DNA of 43,771 bases from Oscillospiraceae bacterium (GTDB taxonomy: Bacteria; Bacillota; Clostridia; Oscillospirales; Ruminococcaceae). The position numbers and the translations under genes were made by a program. Within the stretch, counting starts at the first letter, position 1; every line of letters begins with the position of its first letter. The notes under the pieces are model-generated. The model was given only the letters and a program-made list of their open reading frames with translations. It ran no database searches and was not told the DNA's origin. This document shows, in pieces, positions 15,585 to 23,573 of this stretch. Location of the stretch: positions 1-43,771 of the forward strand of contig WRBI01000018.1 of assembly GCA_009784625.1 (NCBI GenBank), read 5' to 3'.

Positions 15585-17127
15585 CGGTGTTGACCTCACT
15601 TTCTTCGGTGTCTTTCAAAGGCACACTTTCTTGGTCGGACGAGCGGTTCATGGTATTGTCATGCATGTGCGCCACCTGCATGACAACGCCTTGCGCTTTC
15701 TTTAGCGAGTCAATTATGATCTCATCCTGGCCGCCGTTTTTCTTATAGCGATGTGCTGCCCTTTGTACATGGACGGATATTACGGTCAAAGGCGTTTTGG
15801 TGTCGTGGCTTAAATCTGTAAAGTATGTGCTCCGCATCTGTAAAAGACTTTCTTTGGTGGCGTTTTCAGCGGCGAGCCGTTTTTCTTTATCCTGCAAATC
15901 CGTCATCTTTCGCATGGTGGTAATGAAAATGGCGGCAGCCTGACAGAACAAAAACGAAATGGCGCCAATTCTTGCGAAGTTCGCCCCTTCAAATGGCGGA
16001 AGCAAAAGGCCAAAGCCGGGTACGTTGATGTTCAGGTAGGTGAAAATATCTCTGACGGATGCATAGCCCACAATGATAACCCCGGCGACAAAGATGGTCT
16101 GTAATACATCCGGATCGCGAAGTTTTCTGATCATGGCGGCAATTCCATACGTAACGGCCACCGCGGCCATGCCCATACAAATCCATAAGGCATGGCTCAA
16201 TATGAATCCGATGTCGGCAAACATAAAGTAGACTGTCCAGGCTGAAAACAGAGTCACCATGCTGCGCAAATAATATTTGTGAAAGATCCCGGGAAACATG
16301 TCGGCTATAATGGCGAATACCAAAGCGGGGGTGACCGGTGTGATAATGGTCATCAGCCGGAATCTGAGCGGGTCGGTCAGCCAGGGAGCGATGGATACAA
16401 ACACCCTTGCGCCCATTGCCCCTGTGTAAAGAAACCAGGCAAAGCAGAGCAGCGAAAACAAGACCGCGGGCCGAAACTTATACAAAAGCAAAAACAGCAG
16501 CAGAGAAACAACCGCAAGAGAAAGCAGAATGCCAAGAATGATGCTTGTGTTGAGCTCTACCCTTCGAATCGCGTTGCCGATATAGTATTCGTCAATCGCC
16601 CCGCCCCTATAAACGCCATGTACATGATATATAAAATTAGACTGCTGATGTACAATCTCAATCACGCCGTCTGACGGCTTGGCTGTAAAGGTAAAAGCAG
16701 GGGAAAACAGGCCGCCAAGCCCGTCTTCCGAATTCCCCACATCCCGCAGCCACTCTCCGTTGACGTAAATTCTGTCCGCGGGTCCTGTGCTTATCCGGGT
16801 GATCGCGTAGTACTCGTCATAGGGAACCAATATGCGCACCCGGACAGTGGCGGGGGCGCTTGGTAGGCGCGGGTATACGAGTGCGGCCTCATCTTCGCGC
16901 TGTGCAAATTCTTCCGGGGTCAACAGCGGGCTGTGTATGGTTTCCACACGGCCATACAGGCTGGCAACGGCATTGGTAAAATTAAACTCCCGCAAATCCC
17001 ATTTTCCGCTGCTGCTGTATACAGAAGAGAATTGATCTTCCGGCAGCCCCTGCCACAGAGAAAGCGTTAACAGCAAAATCAGGGGCAGGGACAGGTAGGG
17101 TATCAACGGTTTAAGCTTTTGGTTCAT
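15577..17127 (-). CDS. 7TMR-DISM sensor with HisKA but no ATPase domain
   Basis: 516 residues. An N-terminal signal anchor (about 9-27), a large extracytoplasmic beta domain (to about 190; YVNGEWLRDVG, FTFTAKPSDG), seven membrane helices (about 195-405) of the 7TMR-DISM type, then a HisKA-like helix with DLSHDTKTPLTVI (phospho-His H441). The family normally continues into a HATPase_c domain of about 100-120 residues; here it ends about 75 residues after the His with a hydrophilic tail rich in Ser, Glu and Asp, and no N, G1 or G2 box follows in any frame before the regulator begins. ATG start with GGAGG 8 bp upstream. It is therefore a receptor with a phosphoacceptor helix that cannot phosphorylate itself, or a decayed kinase. 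Confidence 0.85.
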   Translation of the reverse strand: MNQKLKPLIPYLSLPLILLLTLSLWQGLPEDQFSSVYSSSGKWDLREFNFTNAVASLYGRVETIHSPLLTPEEFAQREDEAALVYPRLPSAPATVRVRILVPYDEYYAITRISTGPADRIYVNGEWLRDVGNSEDGLGGLFSPAFTFTAKPSDGVIEIVHQQSNFIYHVHGVYRGGAIDEYYIGNAIRRVELNTSIILGILLSLAVVSLLLFLLLYKFRPAVLFSLLCFAWFLYTGAMGARVFVSIAPWLTDPLRFRLMTIITPVTPALVFAIIADMFPGIFHKYYLRSMVTLFSAWTVYFMFADIGFILSHALWICMGMAAVAVTYGIAAMIRKLRDPDVLQTIFVAGVIIVGYASVRDIFTYLNINVPGFGLLLPPFEGANFARIGAISFLFCQAAAIFITTMRKMTDLQDKEKRLAAENATKESLLQMRSTYFTDLSHDTKTPLTVISVHVQRAAHRYKKNGGQDEIIIDSLKKAQGVVMQVAHMHDNTMNRSSDQESVPLKDTEESEVNTDV

Positions 17128-17206
17128 AGGGCAGCCTCCGCAGAGATGTTGCTCTCGTTGTCTTTGGTTTATTCACAGCGCTTACCATTATAGATGTATG
17201 TTTAAC

Positions 17207-17234
17207 ATTTTACACTACATTGCGATAAAGTCAA
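17207..17234 (-). promoter_or_regulatory. Promoter of the sensor/regulator operon
   Basis: On the minus strand TTGACT (17234-17229), a 16-bp spacer and TAAAAT (17212-17207), about 80 bp upstream of the sensor ATG. Confidence 0.55.
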
Positions 17235-17283
17235 ATCAACATTGCGAAAAGTTATATTGACCGGATGACCGGTTCGCAGTATT

Positions 17284-17493
17284 TTGTATAAACATGGCGA
17301 AGATAAAGACGACAAGTGTAAAGACGAAGATCAAAGCAATGGCGACGAGGACTACTGCGGCGACCAAAACGGTCCGGAAGGTACCGCACCTGGCAACAAC
17401 GACGGCAACGGCTCTTCCGGCGGCGGTGGTAACAGCCAGGGCGGCGGTAACGGACAAGGCAACGGACAAGGCGGCAACAACAACCAACAGTAG
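17284..17493 (+). CDS. Small Asp/Gly/Asn-rich hypothetical protein
   Basis: A 69-residue frame from TTG. The first half is Asp/Lys/Glu-rich with two Cys; the second half is Gly/Asn/Gln low-complexity (GGGNGQGNGQGG). A stop lies in frame at 17266, and no ribosome-binding site is evident. In its favour, the frame ends 35 bp before a textbook terminator with its T-run on the plus strand, meaning something is transcribed in this direction. Against it, low-complexity GC-rich frames arise easily, and it could be the tail of a decayed secreted protein. I do not recognise a family. Confidence 0.35.
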   Translation: MYKHGEDKDDKCKDEDQSNGDEDYCGDQNGPEGTAPGNNDGNGSSGGGGNSQGGGNGQGNGQGGNNNQQ

Positions 17494-17528
17494 TCAAGTA
17501 ACCGTACAATCATAAGTCATAATAAAAC

Positions 17529-17571
17529 CCGATATAACGAGGAACTTTCGCCTCGTTATATCGGATTTTTT
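17529..17571. terminator. Strong bidirectional terminator
   Basis: A perfect 14-bp stem (CCGATATAACGAGG / CCTCGTTATATCGG), 8-nt loop, T7-like tail on plus and GGGTTTTATT on minus. It is shared by converging transcripts: the small plus-strand frame and the minus-strand toxin gene. Confidence 0.88.
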
Positions 17572-17632
17572 AAACGCGTGACTTTGACCACCATGCTATG
17601 TATATTATATGATGGTCGGGTGTCTCTTCCGG

Positions 17633-17983
17633 TTACTCGGCGCCCAGTCCAAAGCTGATTGAAAGGGCACGGTTGATTTCGTTCATTGAAACTTCGTCCA
17701 GCCGCCCCATCCGCTCCTTTAGCCGCTTTTTGTCGATGGTGCGTATCTGCTCCAACAAAACGACCGAATCGCGTGAAAGCCCACAATCGACCGATGGCAG
17801 AGAGATGTGCGTGGGCAGCCGGGATTTCTCTTTCTGGCTGGTGATAGCGGCGGCGATCACGGTCGGGCTGAACTTGTTGCCAACATCGTTTTGGACAATG
17901 AGAACCGGCCGGATCCCGCCCTGCTCCGAACCGACAACAGGGGAAAGATCGGCGTAGTATATATCTCCTCTTTTCACAGTCAT
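17633..17983 (-). CDS. ndoA: EndoA/MazF-family endoribonuclease toxin
   Basis: 116 residues, full length for the family. Blocks [40 protein letters not shown] and AAAITS carry R25 and T48, the positions of the catalytic Arg and Thr in Bacillus EndoA. It cuts single-stranded mRNA at short motifs (UACAU in Bacillus) and is normally restrained by the EndoAI antitoxin encoded immediately upstream. Here the 166 bp upstream hold no antitoxin gene; the next gene upstream is a lipoprotein. The start ATG follows CGGAG at about 11 bp. Neighbours acpS and a YdcC-like gene match the Bacillus chromosomal locus, so it is the housekeeping-type toxin without its partner in place. Confidence 0.92.
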   Translation of the reverse strand: MTVKRGDIYYADLSPVVGSEQGGIRPVLIVQNDVGNKFSPTVIAAAITSQKEKSRLPTHISLPSVDCGLSRDSVVLLEQIRTIDKKRLKERMGRLDEVSMNEINRALSISFGLGAE

Positions 17984-18149
17984 TTGAGATCACGCTCCGC
18001 TTGCTATGTTCACCGTTCGGCGTCAAAAATAGTCTTGCCCAATCTGAGGTAGGATAAACAGACCTCAAACCATTTTATTGCAAGCGGTATAAATTCGCCA
18101 TAAAACGCGCAAAAACCCCCTCCCGCGAAAGGAGGGGGCAAGGTCAAAA

Positions 18150-18695
18150 TCAAGGCAAAAAGGCAAAATTCTCGAAGACTAATTCAACGCCTGAGCGCAC
18201 AAGCAAAAGTTTGGTAGGCACGCCGCTTTCCTCGTTCAGATAGAGCAGGACACTTTCGCCGTCGAATTCATCCGCCAGCTGCCACACACCATTTTGAAGG
18301 GTGGGCAGTGGCCGGTGCGCGTCCGGGATGAGCAGCGCGGAAAGCGCGCCCGCCGCTCGGGGGAGCGGGGAAGTGCGGGTAGCCCCAAACGGGTCAAGGT
18401 GAAAGGCAAGCCCCCTATAGCTCAGCCCGACCATCCCTTCCCCAAGGGTGTAGGTAAAACCGGCCAGCCGTTCGGGATAAAGAAGCTCGACGGTCAAGTT
18501 CAGCGGGTCAGGCCGGTCAATCCGCACCCGCAAATCCATCTCACCCGTCCGCACGCTCGCCTCGGTTCGGTAAAACTGAGAAAGGCCATCCAAAAGATTT
18601 TGCGCCCGCCCCTCATCTGTAAAAGGCAAAGCCGCGCACCCGCTTAGCGCAAAAGCCAACAAGACAGCAGCCATCAAAGTACAGATATGTCGCAA
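18150..18695 (-). CDS. YdcC/LolA-like lipoprotein
   Basis: 181 residues from a TTG at 18695, chosen because AAAAAGGGGG lies 6-7 bp upstream and the protein then begins with a clean lipoprotein signal: basic residues, a hydrophobic stretch and lipobox ALSG|C with C20. A frame extension upstream reads through repeat DNA and is not likely to be translated. The mature part is beta-rich (LNLTVELLYPERLAGFTYTLG, VPTKLLLVRSGVELVFENFAF), as in LolA/YdcC-fold lipoproteins that bind lipid on the outer face of the membrane; in spore formers the YdcC (GerS-like) group affects germination. The assignment rests on fold-like features and the acpS-toxin context. Confidence 0.65.
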   Translation of the reverse strand: MRHICTLMAAVLLAFALSGCAALPFTDEGRAQNLLDGLSQFYRTEASVRTGEMDLRVRIDRPDPLNLTVELLYPERLAGFTYTLGEGMVGLSYRGLAFHLDPFGATRTSPLPRAAGALSALLIPDAHRPLPTLQNGVWQLADEFDGESVLLYLNEESGVPTKLLLVRSGVELVFENFAFLP

Positions 18696-18712
18696 GTGAA
18701 GCCCCCTTTTTT

Positions 18713-18830
18713 CAGTTGACAGTTGACAGTGGACAGTTGACAGTGAAGGAGTCCGCTGCGCGGACAATATTTAGATCATCGCGAAGCGACACCATAACTT
18801 TCAACTTTCAATTGTCAACTTTCAACTGTT
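18713..18830. repeat. Intergenic CAGTTGACAG-type repeat element
   Basis: The left part has CAGTTGACAG-type units in tandem (about 18714-18741); the right part has the inverse, TTTCAACTTTCAATTGTCAACTT-like units (about 18799-18828). Between them are two small hairpins, GTCCGC/GCGGAC and TCGC/GCGA. The ends are complementary, so the whole 118 bp can fold, resembling a REP or MITE-like element between nnr and the lipoprotein gene. Confidence 0.7.
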
Positions 18831-20413
18831 CATCGCCCGTGTTCCAAAAAGATGCCGGCTAAGTCGTCGAGGATCTCATGGGGCAGCATGGCTGTCTGTG
18901 AGCGGCGTTTGGCTGTGCGGTCGGCCGCCATCCCGTGCAGGAACGCCCCGCACGCGGCGGCGTCTACCAGGTCAAGCCCCTGAGCGATTAAGGCGGCGAT
19001 TATTCCGGTTAAGACGTCACCGCTGCCGCCTTTGGCAAGACCGGGGTTTCCGGTCTTGTTTTTAATCAGCTGGCCGTCCGGGGTGACGATCAGCGTCTCC
19101 TGCCCTTTTAAAAGCAGGATAACGCCGTGTTTGGCCGCGAAAGCCAAAGCGACGCCTGCCCGGTCAGCCTGCACTTCTTCGACGGTGGTCCCGCACAACC
19201 TGGCCATTTCCCCCGGGTGCGGGGTGAGGACAACCGGCGACTTCGCCTCATCTAATAGATGTATATTCCCGGACAGCGCGTTTATGCCGTCCGCGTCCAG
19301 CAAAATCGGGCAGCTGACCTGCTTGAGCACAGACTCAAGCAGGCGGGCGGTGTGCAGATTGTTCTCAAGCCCACAGCCGAAAGAGACGGCGCTCGCCGTT
19401 TGAAGCGCATCGGTGAGCTCAATGATGGGTGACATCCCGTCGATGGTGCCGATGTCGTTTGCGTCCATGGGCAGGAAAGTGGCCTCGGGTACCGAAACAG
19501 CCGCACAGGCGCAGACCGCCTCAGTGGAGGCGAGGGTAACCAGCCCTGCTCCACAGCGCAGCGCGCCCAGCGTTGAGAGCACCGCTGCCCCCCGGTAACG
19601 CGCGCTGCCCGCGATGTTGACTACCCGGCCAAAGTCGCCCTTATGTGCGTCCGGCCGGCGGGGCGGCAAGAGCGCAAAAACATCGGCGACGGTCATCGCG
19701 CCTAATCTGGGCGGCGGTGGCGGCGGCGCATCGTTTTCTTCTTCGTCCCTTTGGGGCGGCTGGGGCTGTCTGGCTTCGTCGGGGATTCCGATATCCAAGA
19801 CTTCGATTGTCCCGCAGTGCGGCAATGACTGCTCGGCCACGTGACAGGGCTTGAGCGAATCAAAAACCAGGGTGTAATCGGCTTTGACCGCGCCATCGGC
19901 AACTTTGCCGCTGTCACATTCGACCCCGGTTGGAATATCCAACGCCAGCACGGCGGCGGCCGCGGCGTTAATCAGGGCGCAGGCGCGCTTATCTTTCTCC
20001 CGCAACTGACCCAAAAACCCGGTCCCGCAGATGGCGTCTACCACAAGATCGGCCTGCGCCAGCCAGCCGGGCAGTTTTTGTTCAGCCGCGTCAAAAGCCA
20101 GAATCGGCACGCCCATTGCGTCCAGCTGTTCGTACATGGCCAGCGCTTCCCGGCCGGCCGGCTTGCCCGCCATTAAAATAACCAGCGCGTTTGCCCGGCC
20201 CTCGGCCAGCTTGCGGGCGACTACAAAGCCGTCCCCGCCGTTATTGCCCTTCCCGCAGAAGATGACGCAGTTTCGGCGCTCGATTTTAAAGTTGCGCTTT
20301 ACAAAGGCGGCCGCCGCGCTGCCCGCGTTTTCCATCAGCCGCATAAAACTCAGCCCAAAGTCAAGGGAGCGACCCTCGATTTCTTTCATCTCGCTGCCGG
20401 TGACCACTTTCAC
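18830..20413 (-). CDS. nnr: Bifunctional NAD(P)H-hydrate epimerase/dehydratase
   Basis: 527 residues. The N-terminal YjeF_N epimerase domain (1-210) has FMRLMENAGSAAA and GKGNNGGDGFVVA (57-61 region), which interconverts R- and S-NAD(P)HX. The C-terminal ribokinase-like CARKD domain (about 240-520) has HKGDFGRVVNIAG, VVLTPHPGEMARL (about 397-404) and GNPGLAKGGSGDVLTG (about 455-468), the ADP-dependent dehydratase site. The two are joined by an acidic, poly-Pro linker. It repairs hydrated NADH/NADPH in the cytosol. GTG start with AAGGGGG about 9 bp upstream. acpS lies 71 bp upstream in the same direction, a common clostridial pairing. Confidence 0.95.
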   Translation of the reverse strand: MKVVTGSEMKEIEGRSLDFGLSFMRLMENAGSAAAAFVKRNFKIERRNCVIFCGKGNNGGDGFVVARKLAEGRANALVILMAGKPAGREALAMYEQLDAMGVPILAFDAAEQKLPGWLAQADLVVDAICGTGFLGQLREKDKRACALINAAAAAVLALDIPTGVECDSGKVADGAVKADYTLVFDSLKPCHVAEQSLPHCGTIEVLDIGIPDEARQPQPPQRDEEENDAPPPPPPRLGAMTVADVFALLPPRRPDAHKGDFGRVVNIAGSARYRGAAVLSTLGALRCGAGLVTLASTEAVCACAAVSVPEATFLPMDANDIGTIDGMSPIIELTDALQTASAVSFGCGLENNLHTARLLESVLKQVSCPILLDADGINALSGNIHLLDEAKSPVVLTPHPGEMARLCGTTVEEVQADRAGVALAFAAKHGVILLLKGQETLIVTPDGQLIKNKTGNPGLAKGGSGDVLTGIIAALIAQGLDLVDAAACGAFLHGMAADRTAKRRSQTAMLPHEILDDLAGIFLEHGR

Positions 20414-20484
20414 AGATGGCGACCCCCTTGTAATTTTTAGGAACTAGGAAACAGAAAATAGTAGAGCGAACGGCAGGGGAACGA

Positions 20485-20856
20485 TCACGATCCCCTATAC
20501 CCGATTACTTGGGCGAGCGCGTATTTTTTGTCGTGAGAAATGCTGACGTCGAAAGTCAGACCGCTGTCATCGGCCAGCTCTTTTGCCTTGCCCGAAAAAA
20601 CAAGGTAGGGCCGGCCGCTCTCTTCCCGCAGCAGCTCGATTTCACACAGCTCAAAAAACCGCAGGCCGGTGCCGAGCGCCTTGGCGAACGCCTCTTTTGC
20701 GCAAAAACCCGCCGCTACCGACGCGGGCGGGAATCCACGGCTCTCAAGGTAGGCAAGCTCCTGTGCGCCAAAGTAGCGGGTCAAGAACCGCGGGTTCTCG
20801 ATGGCCCTTGCCATCCGCTTTATTTCAAGATGATCAATACCCACCCGCAAAATCAT
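20485..20856 (-). CDS. acpS: Holo-[acyl-carrier-protein] synthase
   Basis: 123 residues from the ATG at 20856, chosen because GGGAGC lies 5-6 bp upstream and length then matches the family; an upstream in-frame start would add 17 unconserved residues. Contains the Mg/CoA-binding residues D8 (VGIDHLEI) and E55 (FCAKEAFAKALGTG) and the C-terminal SISHDKKYALAQV. It transfers 4'-phosphopantetheine from CoA to apo-ACP for fatty acid synthesis. First gene of the acpS-nnr-lipoprotein-toxin run. Confidence 0.95.
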   Translation of the reverse strand: MILRVGIDHLEIKRMARAIENPRFLTRYFGAQELAYLESRGFPPASVAAGFCAKEAFAKALGTGLRFFELCEIELLREESGRPYLVFSGKAKELADDSGLTFDVSISHDKKYALAQVIGYRGS

Positions 20857-21174
20857 AAAAAGCTCCCTGATCACTGTTAGAATGGCGCGACAAAAGGCAA
20901 AGGGCAAAAAATTGTCGCCGGTGTCGCCGCCTATATTAATTTTATCAGATTGAGCGGGAAAAAGCTAGCTAAGCCGGCCGAAATTTGGTTAAAAATTGTG
21001 GAAAATGCCGCTCTTTGCGAGAGCCACTGTGTCCGGTTTGTGTGTATAAGCGGCGGGAAAGCAGTATTCACATTTTATTAACGAAGTGCCGTGCGATTTG
21101 TAGTACAATGATACGCGTAAAAGATCGGCCGGTCAGGTTGAACAGAGTGGTGTAAGAAAGGGCATGAATGTAGT
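20857..21174. other. Divergent intergenic region
   Basis: 318 bp between acpS (minus) and the DUF5685 gene (plus). A TACAAT at 21104-21109 may be the -10 of the plus-strand operon, with no good -35. No gene or structured RNA recognised. Confidence 0.35.
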
Positions 21175-22182
21175 TTGTTTGGATATGTAAGACCGTATAA
21201 GCCGGATCTGAGAATCGCTGAGTTCGAGACCTACAAGGCGGTTTACTGCGGGCTTTGCGGGCAGCTGGGCAAGCGCTTTGGTCCGGCCGCCCGATTGACG
21301 CTCAGCTACGATTTTGCCTTTTTGTCCATCCTGCACTTCGCCGCTTTGGATGAAACCCCGGTTTTTGAACAGCGGCGCTGTCATGTAAACCCATTGCGCA
21401 AACTGCCGATGTGCGTGTCCGGCGAGGGGCTGGATTTCAGTGCAGATACCGCGCTTATCATGCTCTACTACAAGTTGATTGACAACCTGCAGGATTCGCG
21501 GATAGCAAAGCGCGCCCTTTGGAGCGCCGGAATGCCCTTCGCGGCCGGCGTCCGGAGGAAAGCGGCCGCCCGCCGCCCCGAATGTGACGCTGCGGTAGCC
21601 GCGGCCATGGGCAGACAACAAACGCTTGAACAAAACAAAACAGCCAGTGTGGACGCCGCCTGTGAACCGACTGCCCTGGCCATGCAGGCCATCTGTGGCC
21701 AGATTAACACGCAGCCCGGAAAAAAACGGATTCTTGAGCGAATCGGTTACCTGCTTGGGCGGTATGTTTACCTGTGTGATGCGTTGGATGACCTGCCAAA
21801 AGACTTGAAAGCCGGGGCGTACAATCCGTTTATCTACCGTTATAAGCTGGAAAAAGACGCGGGCCCGGCTGACCTTGAAAGTGTGTTTATTAGCGGGAAA
21901 CAGGCGCTGTACTTAACGGCGGGTGAAGCGGGCAAGGCCTATCAGCTGCTGGAGCCAAGCTGCTTTGGCCCGATCCTAGACAATGTGTTTTACCAGGGCC
22001 TGGCCGCGGGGGCCGACGATATCTTAAAGCGGCGTTTGCCCAAAGCCGACAATCGGCCGATGTGCGCGGATCAAGGCGCCAGCCCCGGCCACGGTGTGCA
22101 AGACAGCCGGACAGAGCATAATGGCGGACTGTCAGCCAGTACAGTCCCTGAAGGAGAAGCGAAGAATGAGCGATCCCTATAA
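21175..22182 (+). CDS. DUF5685 family protein
   Basis: 335 residues with the family N-terminus MFGYVRPYKPDLRIAEFETY followed by YCGLCGQLG (C25, C28) and a later RRCHVNPL and LPMC; the conserved Cys suggest metal binding. The middle has ALIMLYYKLIDNLQDS and LCDALDDLPKDLKAGAYNPF, acidic helical blocks reminiscent of all-alpha prenyl-synthase-like folds. Function is unknown. The last about 45 residues are low-conservation. TTG start, forced by the family N-terminus; a Shine-Dalgarno-like AAAGGG is rather distant. Its end overlaps the J-domain gene by 17 nt, indicating translational coupling. Confidence 0.8.
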   Translation: MFGYVRPYKPDLRIAEFETYKAVYCGLCGQLGKRFGPAARLTLSYDFAFLSILHFAALDETPVFEQRRCHVNPLRKLPMCVSGEGLDFSADTALIMLYYKLIDNLQDSRIAKRALWSAGMPFAAGVRRKAAARRPECDAAVAAAMGRQQTLEQNKTASVDAACEPTALAMQAICGQINTQPGKKRILERIGYLLGRYVYLCDALDDLPKDLKAGAYNPFIYRYKLEKDAGPADLESVFISGKQALYLTAGEAGKAYQLLEPSCFGPILDNVFYQGLAAGADDILKRRLPKADNRPMCADQGASPGHGVQDSRTEHNGGLSASTVPEGEAKNERSL

Positions 22183-22774
22183 GGTGCTGGGCGTTTCCCC
22201 AAGCGAGAGCGATGAGCGGATCAAGGCCGCTTACCGCGAGCTTGCGCGCAAATACCACCCCGACTCCTACGCCGGCAACCCGCTGAGCGACCTCGCTTCT
22301 GAAAAAATGAAGGAGATCAATCAGGCCTATGATCAGATTATGGCGCTGCGCAGAGATAATGGCGGGCGGGGCGGCTTTGCCCAGTCGACAGCTTCTGCGT
22401 CCTCATCTCAGTTTTGGGATATCCGCCGCCTGATCAACGAGGGGCGAATCTCAGAGGCCGAAGAACTTTTGGACGGTGTTCAGCGTCACGTCCGCGATGC
22501 CGAATGGCACTTTTTAAAAGGGAGCATCCAATATGCCAGAGGCTGGATGGAAGACGCTTACGACAGCTTTTCCCGTGCCTGTGAAATGAATCCGCACAAC
22601 AAAGAATACCGGGCGGCGCTCAGTCAATTGCAGTGGCAGAGAAACAACGGCCGGCCCCAGAACGCTTACCACACCGGCGGCCGTATGGGCGGGTGCAGCT
22701 GTTGTGACGTCTGTGCCGCTTGCATGTGCGCCGATTGTCTTTGCGGCTGCCTGGGCGGGAACGGGTGTTGTTAA
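22166..22774 (+). CDS. J-domain (DnaJ-like) protein with Cys-rich tail
   Basis: 202 residues from the ATG at 22166, with AAGGAG 9 bp upstream. The J-domain (1-65) has the DnaK-stimulating HPD at 31-33 (RKYHPD). A TPR-like helical segment (about 110-170: WHFLKGSIQYARGWMEDAYDSF, ACEMNPHNKEYRAAL) follows, then a tail with many Cys (GGCSCCDVCAACMCADCLCGCLGG), probably metal-binding or a membrane-proximal palmitoyl-like patch. It lacks the Gly/Phe and zinc-finger arrangement of DnaJ itself, so it is a specialised co-chaperone. Operon with DUF5685 upstream and a membrane protein 3 bp downstream. Confidence 0.88.
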   Translation: MSDPYKVLGVSPSESDERIKAAYRELARKYHPDSYAGNPLSDLASEKMKEINQAYDQIMALRRDNGGRGGFAQSTASASSSQFWDIRRLINEGRISEAEELLDGVQRHVRDAEWHFLKGSIQYARGWMEDAYDSFSRACEMNPHNKEYRAALSQLQWQRNNGRPQNAYHTGGRMGGCSCCDVCAACMCADCLCGCLGGNGCC

Positions 22775-22777
22775 ATA

Positions 22778-23317
22778 ATGAATAGCCAAAGAAGCAAACA
22801 GGTCGCGCTGGGCGGCTTGATTTCCGGGCTGTGCGCGGTGTTGATGCTGCTGACCGGACTCTTCCCTTTTGGCGGGATCGCCCTGCCAATGGCGTCCGGT
22901 GCGCTGATTTTGGTAATGGTGGTTGAGCTTGGCCACAGGCCGGCACTGGTCGTTTACGCGGCGGTTGCCGCGCTGGCCATGCTCATCTCCCCCGACCGGA
23001 GCGCGGCGGTGCTCTTTCTTGTCTTTTTTGGCTACTATCCTGTTGTCAAACAAAAGCTCGAGCAGCTGCCGAGCCGGTTGATCGAGCTGGCCTGTAAGCT
23101 GGCTTTGTTCACCGTTACAATTGCGGTCAGTTACCTTGTGGTCATCTATGTTTTCGGGCTTACCGATCTGCTGGACAGCTTTGGCGAGCTGGCCGGGTAC
23201 GCACTGCTCTTCGCGGTCGGGCTGGGCAACATCCTGTGTTTGATCTACGACTACATCCTCACCCGCTGTTACACCCTTTATGTCGGGTGGTTCCGCCCCA
23301 ATTTTCTCCAGCGCTAA
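22778..23317 (+). CDS. Polytopic membrane protein
   Basis: 179 residues with about five hydrophobic helices (about 9-27, 32-50, 54-70, 75-90, 108-128, 138-160). The general pattern resembles small S-component-like or DUF2232-like membrane proteins, but no signature residue lets me name it. It starts 3 bp after the J-domain gene and is the last gene of that operon, so it may be a membrane client or partner of the co-chaperone. Confidence 0.75.
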   Translation: MNSQRSKQVALGGLISGLCAVLMLLTGLFPFGGIALPMASGALILVMVVELGHRPALVVYAAVAALAMLISPDRSAAVLFLVFFGYYPVVKQKLEQLPSRLIELACKLALFTVTIAVSYLVVIYVFGLTDLLDSFGELAGYALLFAVGLGNILCLIYDYILTRCYTLYVGWFRPNFLQR

Positions 23318-23339
23318 ACGCCGGCATTCAGCGTTTTTT
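23316..23339 (+). terminator. Probable terminator
   Basis: A 6-bp stem AAACGC/GCGTTT with a 9-nt loop and a T6 run, overlapping the stop region of the membrane protein gene. Confidence 0.45.
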
Positions 23340-23475
23340 ACATCTTTGACAGAGAGTCCGGAAGCTTGGTAATTGATACCAACTGTAACTATTTATGGAA
23401 AAAGGAATAGGGCCTGGGGCGGGCACAAGGTTTGGTAGAAACAGTTACAGATCAATACAAAATATAGACACATGT

Positions 23476-23507
23476 ACAATCCGGAGCACATTTGCCCGGA
23501 TTGTTTT
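23476..23507 (+). terminator. Terminator before the dcw promoter
   Basis: A perfect 9-bp stem ACAATCCGG / CCGGATTGT with an 11-nt loop and a TTTACTTTT tail. It insulates the dcw promoter. Confidence 0.65.
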
Positions 23508-23530
23508 ACTTTTAAGCGGCAAAAAACCGC

Positions 23531-23559
23531 TTGCATTCTGCGCGATATGCAGTTATAAT
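23531..23559 (+). promoter_or_regulatory. dcw cluster promoter
   Basis: TTGCAT (23531-23536), 17-bp spacer, TATAAT (23554-23559); start of transcription expected near 23566, just before the MraZ box. Confidence 0.75.
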
Positions 23560-23573
23560 AAAACTCAATGTAG

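Noticed and set aside
16279-16674. 131-codon plus-strand frame opposite the 7TM sensor
   Set aside because: Antisense shadow of the membrane helices; rich in Lys/Gln from complement of hydrophobic codons.
17556-18068. Long minus-strand frame overlapping the toxin, considered as a missing antitoxin
   Set aside because: Out-of-frame shadow of the toxin gene; no RHH or AbrB antitoxin pattern.
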